A stretch of 64,000 bases of DNA from positions 62,001-126,000 of the forward strand of contig PDSZ01000001.1 of NCBI GenBank assembly GCA_002748705.1, read 5' to 3'. Below are positions 42,493 to 51,286 of this stretch, piece by piece; the stretch's first letter is position 1, and each line of letters starts with the position of its first letter. The DNA comes from Candidatus Fermentibacterota bacterium (GTDB lineage: Bacteria; Fermentibacterota; Fermentibacteria; Fermentibacterales; Fermentibacteraceae). Under the pieces are notes generated by a model. It was not told the DNA's origin. It ran no database searches and saw only the letters and a program-made list of their open reading frames with translations. A program made the translations under genes and the position numbers.

Positions 42493-43407
42493 TCAGGCAG
42501 GACGATCCTTACAGTTGTTCAGATATTTTTGAAGTGTCTTTTCCAGCCTGTCGGCCCTGGCCGACCCGAATACTGATTCGACGAAGATCAGTGTCAGCTT
42601 GTAGAGAATAAACAGAAGCCCCAGAGGAACAATGATAACATCCAGAATCCATGAAACACCGGTTCTCAGAAGCAGGTCAGGAAGTTCCCGGGCAAGCGCT
42701 CCCATGTCCTCGATGATATCTATGACAAGATAGAATTTGGGAAAATCTATGGAAGGCAGTTCCTTTTCCCCCAGCAATGAGAATTCGCCTCCTTCAATTG
42801 TGATGATATCCCCTTTCTTGATCTCTTCTATTCTTCTTTCGTATTCCTGCTGAAACTCATCCATTCTGATGTCGAACTCTTCTCTTACCGGCCTGGAGTA
42901 TCCTTCGGAGAAAAATCCCGATATAAAGAGCGTGAAAGGTATTGCAAGATAGAATGTGAAGGACAGAATTCCAGTGAAGAACGCTGTTTTTCGAATGGTC
43001 GGCTTTTTCATGAACTGGAAGAGAAGAAGGAGCGCGAAAGTTATTGTGAGAAAAGCAGGGCTGAGTGATTCACAAAGTTTCAGCAGTATCTCTATGACAT
43101 AGAGGGATGCCAGGCTTACTGTGATGAGTTTCCATGCAATGTCTACGGCATCATAGAGGGGCTGTACTATATCGCCCACCTCAATACCTACAATATCGGA
43201 CCCTTCAACTACAGCAACTATACCCTTCACTGCGCTGATGGTAATGAACGCGGCAAGAGCTTTTTCCTGTGATTGTTCAACATAGTTCTCCGCTCTTTGA
43301 AGAACCACAGCCTTCTGGAGGCTGGCAAGAAGACCTGTAACGGACAACACGGCGAAAACAAGCAGTATTCCTGCTGTTATCAGTTTTCTGCGGTCAGGCT
43401 TTTTCAA
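42493..43407 (-). CDS. Membrane protein of unknown function
   Basis: A 304-residue protein with about five TM helices: one near residues 11-30, two in 90-135, one in 142-165 and one near the C-terminus (WILDVIIVPLGLLFILYKLT). Between the last two is a hydrophilic, charged segment (RPVREEFDIRMDEFQQEYER then an Ile-Thr-Ile-rich strand) predicted to be coiled coil plus a small domain outside the membrane. TTG start with GGAG 8 bp upstream. It stands alone between relic DNA and a methyltransferase gene. No family recognised. Confidence 0.75.
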   Translation of the reverse strand: MKKPDRRKLITAGILLVFAVLSVTGLLASLQKAVVLQRAENYVEQSQEKALAAFITISAVKGIVAVVEGSDIVGIEVGDIVQPLYDAVDIAWKLITVSLASLYVIEILLKLCESLSPAFLTITFALLLLFQFMKKPTIRKTAFFTGILSFTFYLAIPFTLFISGFFSEGYSRPVREEFDIRMDEFQQEYERRIEEIKKGDIITIEGGEFSLLGEKELPSIDFPKFYLVIDIIEDMGALARELPDLLLRTGVSWILDVIIVPLGLLFILYKLTLIFVESVFGSARADRLEKTLQKYLNNCKDRPA

Positions 43408-43494
43408 CGGGAATCTCCTCTCTCAGCAATTTATAATGATTTCTTGTGCGAAGCTATCTGATCAGTTACTGTTCGCAATTAAGATCTCTTTGCT

Positions 43495-44046
43495 CTATCC
43501 TGTTATCACAGAAGTTCTGTCAAAAAAGAGTTTCGGGCCCCGGGTAACTTTCAGTCCGGCTTTCTGTGCTGCCTGCTTCGTTTTTTCAAAGTCTTTCTTT
43601 GTAACATGAATTCGGTGTTCGATCAGAAGGGCTTTACCTGTCTCTTTAAGAATACCACCTATCTGCCTGAAGAACTCAGTGCGGTTCTCTATCTCGTGCA
43701 CCACATAGAAAAGGAGAATAAAGTCTGCTTTCACCGACAGATTCAGGCTGTTCTTCTCTGTCCTGTGAAGCCTGATAACCTTCTTTCGGGGTGTGTTCTC
43801 TATTTTCTTCTGAATTATGTCCAGCATTCCCTGTTGAAGGTCTGCCGCAATCACAGTTCCCTCCGTCCCTGCCAATTCAGCCATTGGAATAGTGAAGAAT
43901 CCAGGGCCTGAACCGATATCTATTGCTCTGTCACCTGGCCTGATGAAGGGAGCCAGAATCTTCTTCGGGTTATGGATTAGTTTTCTCAACCTGTTATCCA
44001 GAATACCGTGAAGTTCAACCGGGCAGACATCACTGTTTTTCATCAT
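43495..44046 (-). CDS. Class I SAM-dependent methyltransferase
   Basis: The 183-residue enzyme has motif I AIDIGSGPGFFTIPMAEL, the acidic end of strand 2 in VIAADLQQGMLD and the post-motif ADFILLFYVVHEIENR, typical of the UbiE/COQ5-like (Methyltransf_11/31) group. The substrate is unknown. ATG at 44046 follows GAAGAAGG by 6 bp; longer in-frame starts up to 44085 are possible. The gene is monocistronic, 88 bp downstream of the membrane-protein gene's start in the same orientation. Confidence 0.85.
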   Translation of the reverse strand: MMKNSDVCPVELHGILDNRLRKLIHNPKKILAPFIRPGDRAIDIGSGPGFFTIPMAELAGTEGTVIAADLQQGMLDIIQKKIENTPRKKVIRLHRTEKNSLNLSVKADFILLFYVVHEIENRTEFFRQIGGILKETGKALLIEHRIHVTKKDFEKTKQAAQKAGLKVTRGPKLFFDRTSVITG

Positions 44047-44409
44047 TGACATCCTTCTTCCAGAGTTACCTCCCAGAGAAACCATCAGTTAACAGAGGTT
44101 ATTATTGTTTTGCTACAGATTCAGAACAAGTCTAATCTGTATTGATGTTTCTATCGGCTTTTCTGTTCTGAGATGAATACTGAAAATATGTACCTTGCAG
44201 AACTTCACTCACTTTAAGGAGGAATCAGCATATTCTGTTAACTACTTAAAAGCACTGAGCCTGTCTTCCCCATTGGCAGGCTGCCTTAGCTTATACCACT
44301 CGCAGTAAACATTTCAACAATCTTACGGGAATATCACATTGTCAGTTCTGCGTGAAGAAGTACTGATACTCTTCCACTTACCCCTGACAAGGAGAAATCT
44401 CAAGATTAA
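44047..44409. other. Gene-free gap
   Basis: About 360 bp without a supported gene. CAGAAC near 44120 and GTTCTG near 44165 form a loose inverted pair. No promoter or terminator is convincing. Confidence 0.4.
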
Positions 44410-45237
44410 CTACAGCTCTGTAACGGTTATATCAAAGCCGTTGTAGGTGTTGTCCGGCAGAACAGCAGGAAGCTTGTATTCCGGGTTATCAATAATCTCA
44501 GTAACCCTGGTATCAGTTGCCCTAAGAAGCTCAGGGGTGTTCAGTCTCCATTCATCGCTTATCTCCTGATACCGTCCTGAATAATCCTGCGCTCCAAGGC
44601 TGGATGTGATCGTCCAGTAGATATACTCTGTTATCTGGCACTCATACATGCAGGTCCGGTCGTAATAGGTATACCATGCATTTTGAGGGTACAGTTCCGG
44701 TATTTGCGGAAAGTAGCCGCCTCTGGCTGTATCCATTGCAACCGATAGTGTGGAACCATGCTGAAGCCCGAACACCTCCGGGTAAGCGCCGGCATATCCG
44801 CAGGATGTGATTATGTGCAGAACCTCCTCCAGCGAAGCGTCAAAGAAGCTGTTCTCGCCGTCAGGATCAAACTCCGGATTAGTTTCGCTGCTGTAGAGGT
44901 CCTGCGCCGCCTGAATATCTGAAGGAAGCTTATCGAAATCGAATGCCTCGGCTTCACTCTGTGTGGCGAACATCATAATCGTGGCGTTTTTTGAAGCAAG
45001 TTCAGCTGCGACAAGTGAATTATCTGCTTTTCCGTCTTCATCATTATCCAGATACTGGGCAAGAACCATTCCAGCCCTTAGAAGGGTTGTTTCCGATACA
45101 GAGGGAGTAGCCCATATTCTTACTCCGAATACACTTATCTGTCTGTTGAACCCTTCAGGCAATGATTCTCCTGCAGGTGAAGAGCAGGACACCGCAAGAA
45201 TTGCAAAAAGAATCAATGCAGTCAGGCGCTTTCTCAT
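44410..45237 (-). CDS. Lipoprotein of unknown function
   Basis: The 275-residue product has a lipobox LAVSC (Cys18). After it comes FNRQISVFGVRIWATPSVSE and an alpha/beta domain with AQYLDNDEDGKADN, an EF-hand-like acidic loop, and FFDASLEEVLHIITSCGYAG, whose EExxHxxT pattern resembles a degenerate metal-binding helix. No enzyme family is recognised. GGAG lies 5 bp before the ATG. The serine hydrolase gene is 80 bp upstream in the same orientation, so they may share a transcript. Confidence 0.75.
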   Translation of the reverse strand: MRKRLTALILFAILAVSCSSPAGESLPEGFNRQISVFGVRIWATPSVSETTLLRAGMVLAQYLDNDEDGKADNSLVAAELASKNATIMMFATQSEAEAFDFDKLPSDIQAAQDLYSSETNPEFDPDGENSFFDASLEEVLHIITSCGYAGAYPEVFGLQHGSTLSVAMDTARGGYFPQIPELYPQNAWYTYYDRTCMYECQITEYIYWTITSSLGAQDYSGRYQEISDEWRLNTPELLRATDTRVTEIIDNPEYKLPAVLPDNTYNGFDITVTEL

Positions 45238-45317
45238 TTTTACTCCATTTCTAAGCTTCTTCTACTTTCACCGAAGCCATGGGTTCCCGGGAGTAATTGT
45301 CTGAACAGGATTGCAAC

Positions 45318-46634
45318 CTATTCTGCGTGGGTACTTATCAGGTACTCTGCAACAGCCTGATAGGCAGGCAGCGAGGTCGGGTCAATCACTGAGTTAAAAG
45401 CATTGGGGAAAGACGCCAACCGCACAATAACCATCTCAGCAGCAGGGTCTACATAGATAGTCTGTCCGTGAACACCCCTTGCTGCAAAAGCACCGTGCTC
45501 GTTGTGGAATACCCACCACATACTGCGGTAACTGCCTCCTTCCAGCGTACTGTAACCTGCCCTGGCAAATACTTCCCTGTCGCCGCCGGCACGGATGTTC
45601 TCAACAACCTCTTCAGGGAAAAGCCGTTCTCCATTGATTGTACCGCCGTTGAGCATCAGAAGACCGAGCCGTCCCATGTCACGCATACCGGCATTTATTC
45701 CGCCGCCTGCAAAAGGAGTTCCCTTTGCATCCACTGTCATATAGGCATCCTGCTCAGCGCCCATTCTGCTCCAGATGCGCTCAGAGAGAAGATGTGCAAT
45801 GTCCTGACCTGTGACCCTTGATACAATCCAGCCCAGCGCATCGGAATTTATTGTTCTGTAGCCGAAAGACTCACCGTGAACACCGTTCTGATTCACTGTC
45901 TGCAAATACTCAAAATAGCCGTTGGGACCGTCATAGCCCTCCGGTTTAGGCAACGGGCTTGCTGCAGTTGAATAAATCCAGATATCCGCATCGGGCTCAG
46001 AGTAGTCCTCGCTGTACTCCAGGGCTGTGGTCATATCCATAACCTGGCGAACGGTGGCACTGCCGAATCCGCTGTTCTCAAGCTCAGGTATTATTGAGGA
46101 TATAAGTGCGTTCTCATCAAGCTGCCCTTCAACTATCAGAATCTCAGCAAGAAGACCTGTAACAGATTTTGTCATGGACATTGCAGCGTGCTTGCCAAAT
46201 TCGTCAAGGCTGCCGAAGTATTTCTCGTAAACGATTCGGCCTCTGTGAAGAATAAGAACACCATCGGTGTAATTAGCCTGAAGAGACTGCTCCCATGTCA
46301 TAAGTTCCTGGCCGTTTATAGGCATGAAGGTTACCGAGTCTATACCTTCGTCTAACATGTATTCAAATGGAACAGGTGCTCCTATACTTCTACTGACCTG
46401 CATGGTAGGCATCAGTTCCCGAATGTGACACACAGTCCAGCGCAGCTTGGGAAAACTGAAAAAATCAGATTCAGGCTGCATTATCAGCCTGTCAGGGGGC
46501 GGAGGAAAGCCGGTCATCCACCCAAGTTTAACAGGATCTGATTCTTCTGCGCTTAAATCTGATCCTTCAGAGGCATAAGCTGAAATGGAAGCCAGGCAAA
46601 CACCTGTAAGACAAATAAGAAGTGACAGTTTCAT
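45318..46634 (-). CDS. Secreted serine hydrolase of the beta-lactamase/penicillin-binding fold
   Basis: A 438-residue exported enzyme with a signal peptide (about 1-22). The class C-like motif SMTK is at Ser153-Lys156 in AMSMTKSVTGLLAEIL, and GYRTINSDALGWIVSR near 250 gives the second motif (Tyr...Asn) as in 6-aminohexanoate-oligomer hydrolase/esterase relatives. The C-terminal half has AARGVHGQTIYVDPAAEMVI, where HGQ takes the place of the KTG-type triad. It may be a beta-lactamase-like esterase or peptidase; the substrate cannot be told. AAGGAGG precedes the ATG and a promoter with TATAAT lies just upstream. Confidence 0.88.
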   Translation of the reverse strand: MKLSLLICLTGVCLASISAYASEGSDLSAEESDPVKLGWMTGFPPPPDRLIMQPESDFFSFPKLRWTVCHIRELMPTMQVSRSIGAPVPFEYMLDEGIDSVTFMPINGQELMTWEQSLQANYTDGVLILHRGRIVYEKYFGSLDEFGKHAAMSMTKSVTGLLAEILIVEGQLDENALISSIIPELENSGFGSATVRQVMDMTTALEYSEDYSEPDADIWIYSTAASPLPKPEGYDGPNGYFEYLQTVNQNGVHGESFGYRTINSDALGWIVSRVTGQDIAHLLSERIWSRMGAEQDAYMTVDAKGTPFAGGGINAGMRDMGRLGLLMLNGGTINGERLFPEEVVENIRAGGDREVFARAGYSTLEGGSYRSMWWVFHNEHGAFAARGVHGQTIYVDPAAEMVIVRLASFPNAFNSVIDPTSLPAYQAVAEYLISTHAE

Positions 46635-46660
46635 TATGTTACCTCCTTGGCAGGTAAGTG

Positions 46661-46691
46661 ATTATAAGTTATCGATTTTTATTCCGTTCAA
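46661..46691 (-). promoter_or_regulatory. Promoter of the serine hydrolase gene
   Basis: Read on the reverse strand: TTGAAC (46691-46686), a 19-bp spacer and a perfect TATAAT (46666-46661). The start point would lie near 46654, about 20 bp before the ATG at 46634, which has an AAGGAGG site. Confidence 0.5.
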
Positions 46692-47946
46692 TAGCGTATG
46701 AATCTCTCTCTTTGACCGGTTATTAACACTTCAGTTGCTGAAACTGCATACAGAGCTTCTGCGCATTCAGGGGCTGTTCGGATTTCCACTGCCATTTATT
46801 GTGCAATGTTTAAACCTGGGAATATCTGCACAGGCTTATTCGGTGGTAAGCAGATATGCTTCTGTTCTTTCAGCCATTCATATTTCAAAATATGCTCCTC
46901 ATGGGTTACACACATAATAACAAGCAAGCAAACACGGCACAACATGCAGCTCAGGCAGTTTGCGCATTTCACCGTTGAGCGCTGAAATCATAACTCCGGC
47001 GAACGCGGAATCTTAACTCCTGCGCGGGCACCCTCACCTTTCCTGTCCATTCAGATCCTTCGAAGCAGTCTGTAAACTCAAACTGAAAACACTGTAAAAC
47101 AGATTCACCGGAAACCGGCATGGAAACCAATGCGCACAGCATTCCGTACGAACGGATGGAACGCGGCAGGCATTTCAGCAGCTGAAGCCGGAAAAAACTG
47201 TATACTCTCCTGAATGAAGCTGCTCTCTCCCAGATGCCTGTTCAGATATCCTGCAAGATAAATTCTGCAGTTGTTGTATTCCAGGGTGACTGCGGAGCGG
47301 TAAATAAGACTCTTCCTAAAATATCTGGAATGAGTGAATCAATCAGAGAAGGCAGCAAATTCCAGTTGAGGAGTGCGAAGGGGAACTGGTAATGTCTGGT
47401 TTATGCCGGACAGGCTGAAAAAGATGCCTGAAAACTTTTCGGCACTGTCTGAAGGCTGAAGCGCAAAATCCGCTGAAGATTGTTTCCATGGGTACTTATG
47501 GGAATTCAGCTGCCTTTTGAAAACCGGTCTTATTCGTCGCAATTTCTCGAAGAATCAGTGTACGCTACAGAATTGCCTGCCTACTAATTGAACATACCAT
47601 CAAGCTTCTTCGAATATGTATCCGCTGCGAATAATCCCATGCGGACATTTACCGTCTTCTGCTCTGACGGAGAATTCAGAGATACTCGTTCCATTTTGAG
47701 CTGTAATCAACCGGTATGCCGTAATCTGCATCTTTTACTCAGGGAATTACACCTGCTTTTCCAGAAGGGCTTACTGATTCATCAGAGCTGTTTCAATAAC
47801 ATATTTTATCTGTTCAGAATTGACCGCAGCCTGAGAACAGACTCTCAGCAGCCTTCCTTTTCTCTGCCGTATAACTGCAGACAAGGAAGCATCGCTTTGG
47901 TTATTCAGTGTTAACTTCACCGCTGACTGCTGATGTTTCAAAGGTA
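46692..47946. other. 1.25-kb stretch without a supportable gene
   Basis: All frames are short and match nothing I know, including a forward 108-codon frame at 47588-47914 that lacks a ribosome site. Base composition stays ordinary rather than AT-rich, and several stop-interrupted stretches could be long-decayed coding DNA. No repeat, RNA gene or IS end was recognised. Confidence 0.5.
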
Positions 47947-48105
47947 TCAGCTTGCTTTTACGGCAAGGTTGTATCCGACAAATGCAAGGAGTAACCCTAT
48001 TGTGGCTGTTTTGCCGATCTCAGGAAATACGAAGAAGTATATTCCTGCGGCAAAAACGACTCCTCCGATAATTCGGAGCAAAACAGCTTTCCCATTACTC
48101 TTCAT
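47947..48105 (-). CDS. 52-residue membrane protein
   Basis: Starting at the ATG whose complement is at 48103-48105, with a strong GGAGGTGA ribosome site 6 bp upstream, the 52-residue product is MKSNGKAVLLRIIGGVVFAA, then GIYFFVFPEIGKTATIGLLL, AFVGYNLAVKAS. It has two TM helices with a short FPEIGKT loop between them. Small two-helix proteins of this kind are common and mostly uncharacterised. No partner gene is coupled to it. Confidence 0.7.
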   Translation of the reverse strand: MKSNGKAVLLRIIGGVVFAAGIYFFVFPEIGKTATIGLLLAFVGYNLAVKAS

Positions 48106-48242
48106 ACAGATTCACCTCCATTGCCAGTAATGCTGCTGCCGTACTGATTCCATCCCCTTAAGTATCTTTTTAAACCCCAGCATACTACTTATCCCAGCAT
48201 CAGGTCAAGGATACTTAGCCAATCGCCCATCCTGGGAGTCAA

Positions 48243-49673
48243 TTACTCCAGACACCCATTGGGAAGCTCACGGCAGAGAGGAACCTCAGGTCCGGACTCC
48301 CGCTTTTCAACCTGTGAAGCAAGTTTTCTGAGGGCGCCTCGTACTCCCTCTTCAATCACCGGATGATAGAAGGGAAGTTCAAGCATCTCAAAGACAGTCA
48401 GACCTCTCTGTATAGCCCATGAAAGCATGTGGGCAATGTGCTCACCGGAAGGAATAATCATCTCTGCGCCAAGAAGTTTTCCTGTAACCCCCGATGCATA
48501 CATCTTCAGAAGGCCCTGGTTGCGGGCAGCTGTTTTAGCCCTGGCCTGTTTTGTAAAGTCTTCTTCTGCTGTCAGAGCATCATCCATGTGAAGGTCTCTG
48601 AATCTGCTTCCTGCAAACGCAATATTGGGATGGGTGAAAACTATACCAATAGGAGTTCTGCGGCAGAAGCAGTGTTTTTTATCAGAGTCAAGCATGGCAT
48701 TGAAACCGGCTATGTGACCGTCGTCTGCAGCTTCATGGAGAATAGGCGCTCTGCCGTTCACATCCCCCGGCATGAAAACAGGAAGGTCACCTATCTGAAG
48801 GGTGTGCTGGTTCACAGGAGGAAGACCTCTTTTATCAAGCTCCACTCCAAGGTTTTCAAGGCCGAGCCCATCTATGTTGGGTCTTCTGCCAACGGCTGCA
48901 AGCACCTTGTTAACTGTTATGCTGTTGCCCTCCCATGAAACCTTAACCTTATTGTTAAGCGTCTTCTTAAGTTTGACTGAAGCTCCAAGGTGAACAGGGA
49001 ACTCCCTGCCGATTATCTCTGCTGCTGCCTTACCGACTTCCGGATCAGTCAAGCCGCCTACTGTGTGAAGAGCATCAAATCCTGTGACCCTTACGCCAAG
49101 CCTTGCAAAAGACTGGGCAAGCTCCAGACCAATTGCTCCCAGCCCTGCAACTGCAAGACTCTCAGGCAGGTCTTCCATTTCGAAAATACTGTCGCTGGTA
49201 AGAAGCAAATCTCCAAGCTCCTTCCAGGGCCCTGGAACAACAGTCCTGGAACCGGTGGCGATTATCAGTTTTTTCGTTTTGAAGAGCTGTCCGTTTACTT
49301 CAACGAGATTCGGGCTCTTTATCGTTGCCCTGCCTGGAATGTTATGATTTTCGTCCAGGTTGTCAGTTGACCGCTTCACTCCCTTTACAAAATTGTCCCT
49401 GAGCCTTCTTACCCTTTTCAGCACAGCTTTGCCGTCAACAGCAACCGATCCGTTAAGATAAAAGCCCATCTCTTCATAGAGGGTTCTGCCATGATAAAGT
49501 TCTGCAGCTTCAATAAGGGCTTTTGAAGGCATGCAGCCCACTCTGGCGCAGGTGGTTCCGTAAGGGCCGTCGTTTATCAGCAGGAAGTTGTCTGTTCGTT
49601 TTCTGACCTGTCCAAGAGCTGACAGGCCTGCTGTTCCAGAACCTATTATTACAACATCCAGCTGCTTTTCCAT
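48243..49673 (-). CDS. Flavin disulfide oxidoreductase, dihydrolipoyl dehydrogenase-like
   Basis: A 476-residue FAD/NAD(P)-dependent enzyme of the pyridine nucleotide-disulfide class I group. The N-terminal FAD motif VVIIGSGTAGLSALG is present, the redox disulfide is CARVGC (Cys42 and Cys47), the NAD motif is VAGLGAIGLELAQSFARLGV, the second FAD motif is LPVFMPGDVNG, and the C-terminal active-site pair appears in PFYHPVIEEGVRGAL (His and Glu). It could be a lipoamide dehydrogenase, a mercuric-reductase relative or a soluble transhydrogenase; no lipoyl-enzyme genes are nearby to decide. ATG at 49673 with GGAAG 8 bp upstream is preferred to GTG at 49682. Confidence 0.9.
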   Translation of the reverse strand: MEKQLDVVIIGSGTAGLSALGQVRKRTDNFLLINDGPYGTTCARVGCMPSKALIEAAELYHGRTLYEEMGFYLNGSVAVDGKAVLKRVRRLRDNFVKGVKRSTDNLDENHNIPGRATIKSPNLVEVNGQLFKTKKLIIATGSRTVVPGPWKELGDLLLTSDSIFEMEDLPESLAVAGLGAIGLELAQSFARLGVRVTGFDALHTVGGLTDPEVGKAAAEIIGREFPVHLGASVKLKKTLNNKVKVSWEGNSITVNKVLAAVGRRPNIDGLGLENLGVELDKRGLPPVNQHTLQIGDLPVFMPGDVNGRAPILHEAADDGHIAGFNAMLDSDKKHCFCRRTPIGIVFTHPNIAFAGSRFRDLHMDDALTAEEDFTKQARAKTAARNQGLLKMYASGVTGKLLGAEMIIPSGEHIAHMLSWAIQRGLTVFEMLELPFYHPVIEEGVRGALRKLASQVEKRESGPEVPLCRELPNGCLE

Positions 49674-49682
49674 AAGAATCAC

Positions 49683-49999
49683 TTCCTTTGCAGAGTTATG
49701 CGCTTTTTTATCTTAACAATTATAAAAAGCCTTTGTATATGGAAACAGGGGAACTGTGGCTAACTTAAGGCAATTTCTCTGAACCTGCAGAAGAAGTTCA
49801 CTGAGTGAATAGAATGCCTTTTCCCTGCTCAGCAGAATAATGCATCATTCACTTACAGTTCCATTCCGGAACCATCGTTCAGTTCAGTCTGATCAAAAAC
49901 CGATTCTGCCAGTCATACTGCGAAACTGTTTCCCCACTTGCTGATTTCAGTTTGCACAAGGGCCGCCTTATGCTTTTGCAGGTACAACTGTGCTGCAAA
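49683..49999. other. Gene-free gap with a TATAAT box and hairpin
   Basis: On the reverse strand TATAAT lies about 45 bp upstream of the oxidoreductase start, inside an AT-rich inverted repeat (GCTTTTTTAT at 49702-49711 with ATAAAAAGC at 49722-49730). It may be the promoter or the end of the upstream aminopeptidase transcript. No gene is present. Confidence 0.4.
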
Positions 50000-51286
50000 T
50001 CAGGCCAGCTGCACAAGACCTTCGAAGTGCACCCTCATGCAGTTAATCATGTTGATATGGTCGGCAGTTCCTGCCATCTCCCTTGCAGAATGCATCGAGA
50101 GCATAGGGTTGCCTACATCCACTGTGGGAATACCTGTTCCTGTGGCTGCTATAGGGCCCAGTGTGCTGCCGCTGCGGCTGTCAGCCCTGGCTACAAACTT
50201 CTGAACCGGACTGTCTGCAAGCCTGGCACACTGAATGAAATAGGCAGAAGTTCTGGCGCTGGAAGCGTAGCTGCCTCCTGCAGACATCTTGATTGCAGGG
50301 CCTTTGTTGAGCCCCGGCTTTGAAAGCTTGCTGTGCTTACTGCTCCAGCCGGGGTGTACAGCATGGACGCAGTCTGCACTGACATTCATGGATACGCTGC
50401 AGGCACGGAAGTACTCTTCCCTGCCCCCTGAAAGCCGCTCCAGAATTCTTTCCATGAACGGAGAGGCTGCGCCGTTCACTGTTCGGCTGCCTATTTCCTC
50501 GTTGTCAAAGAGAATTGCAACTGCAGTGCTGTCAGCAGTCTCAGCTCGGATTATTGCTTCAGTTGCGCAGTGGGTGCTTGCCTGATTATCCAGTCTGGCG
50601 CTGTTCAGGTAGTTGTCATTAATACCGGAAAGGGCTGGTTTCTGAACAGGAAATACCTCCCCTGAGAAATCAATAAGTTCCTCTGCCTCTACACCTGCCG
50701 CCTTCGCCACCATTTCTTTGAGGTCATTCCAGCTGTTCTCTTCATCACCAAAAACCAGCAGAAGCTGTTCTTCAGCATTTACCTTGAAACCTTCCTTGTT
50801 GGCTGTTCTGTTAAGGTGAATGGCAGGAGAAGGAAATCTGAGTACAGGTTTGTCTATTCGGTAAAGCCTTGTTTCGAGACCGTTCTCCCCCATGAATGTC
50901 ACCCTGCCTGCAAGGCCCAGATCACGGTCTATCCAGGTGGCAACAGTGGGCCCCCCATAAATCTCGACACCAAGTGTGGCAAGCCCCTCGGTGTATGCAA
51001 ACGGTTCAGGCTTGAGTCTGAAACACGGGGCATCGGTATGGGTGCCCACAGTTCTGAATCCTGCTTCAGCTGCCGGGCGATTCCCTGCAACAAATGCAGC
51101 AAGGGTTGATTCTGAGTCTATGACGAACCGTCGGTCTCCTGGCTTAAGGGTCCATTTATCACCCATTGAAAGCTCACTGAAACCTGCTTTGCTCAGCATG
51201 GCTGCAGCTGCCTGAATACAGTGGGCAGCTGTAGGACTCTGCTCAAGGAAGGAAATCAGATCGTTTATCTCTTTCTTAACTGTCAT
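50000..51286 (-). CDS. M18-family aspartyl aminopeptidase
   Basis: A two-zinc cytoplasmic aminopeptidase of 428 residues, cleaving N-terminal acidic or other residues from peptides. The first zinc ligands are in VGTHTDAPCF (His83 and Asp85), the bridging Asp in LNSARLDNQAST, the catalytic Glu pair in LFDNEEIGS and the last His in MLSMHSAREMAG. The ATG overlaps the stop of the giant activase gene (ATGA at 51283-51286), so a peptide-degrading enzyme is co-expressed with a protein of the amino-acid fermentation type. That fits the secreted C25 peptidases elsewhere in the window. Confidence 0.93.
   Translation of the reverse strand: MTVKKEINDLISFLEQSPTAAHCIQAAAAMLSKAGFSELSMGDKWTLKPGDRRFVIDSESTLAAFVAGNRPAAEAGFRTVGTHTDAPCFRLKPEPFAYTEGLATLGVEIYGGPTVATWIDRDLGLAGRVTFMGENGLETRLYRIDKPVLRFPSPAIHLNRTANKEGFKVNAEEQLLLVFGDEENSWNDLKEMVAKAAGVEAEELIDFSGEVFPVQKPALSGINDNYLNSARLDNQASTHCATEAIIRAETADSTAVAILFDNEEIGSRTVNGAASPFMERILERLSGGREEYFRACSVSMNVSADCVHAVHPGWSSKHSKLSKPGLNKGPAIKMSAGGSYASSARTSAYFIQCARLADSPVQKFVARADSRSGSTLGPIAATGTGIPTVDVGNPMLSMHSAREMAGTADHINMINCMRVHFEGLVQLA

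Noticed and set aside
46735..46917. 60-codon forward frame upstream of the serine hydrolase
   Set aside because: It lacks a ribosome site and runs opposite to the hydrolase promoter region; nothing protein-like beyond chance.
47588..47914. 108-codon forward frame as a gene
   Set aside because: No ribosome site, unusual residue composition, no recognisable motif and no neighbour coupling.
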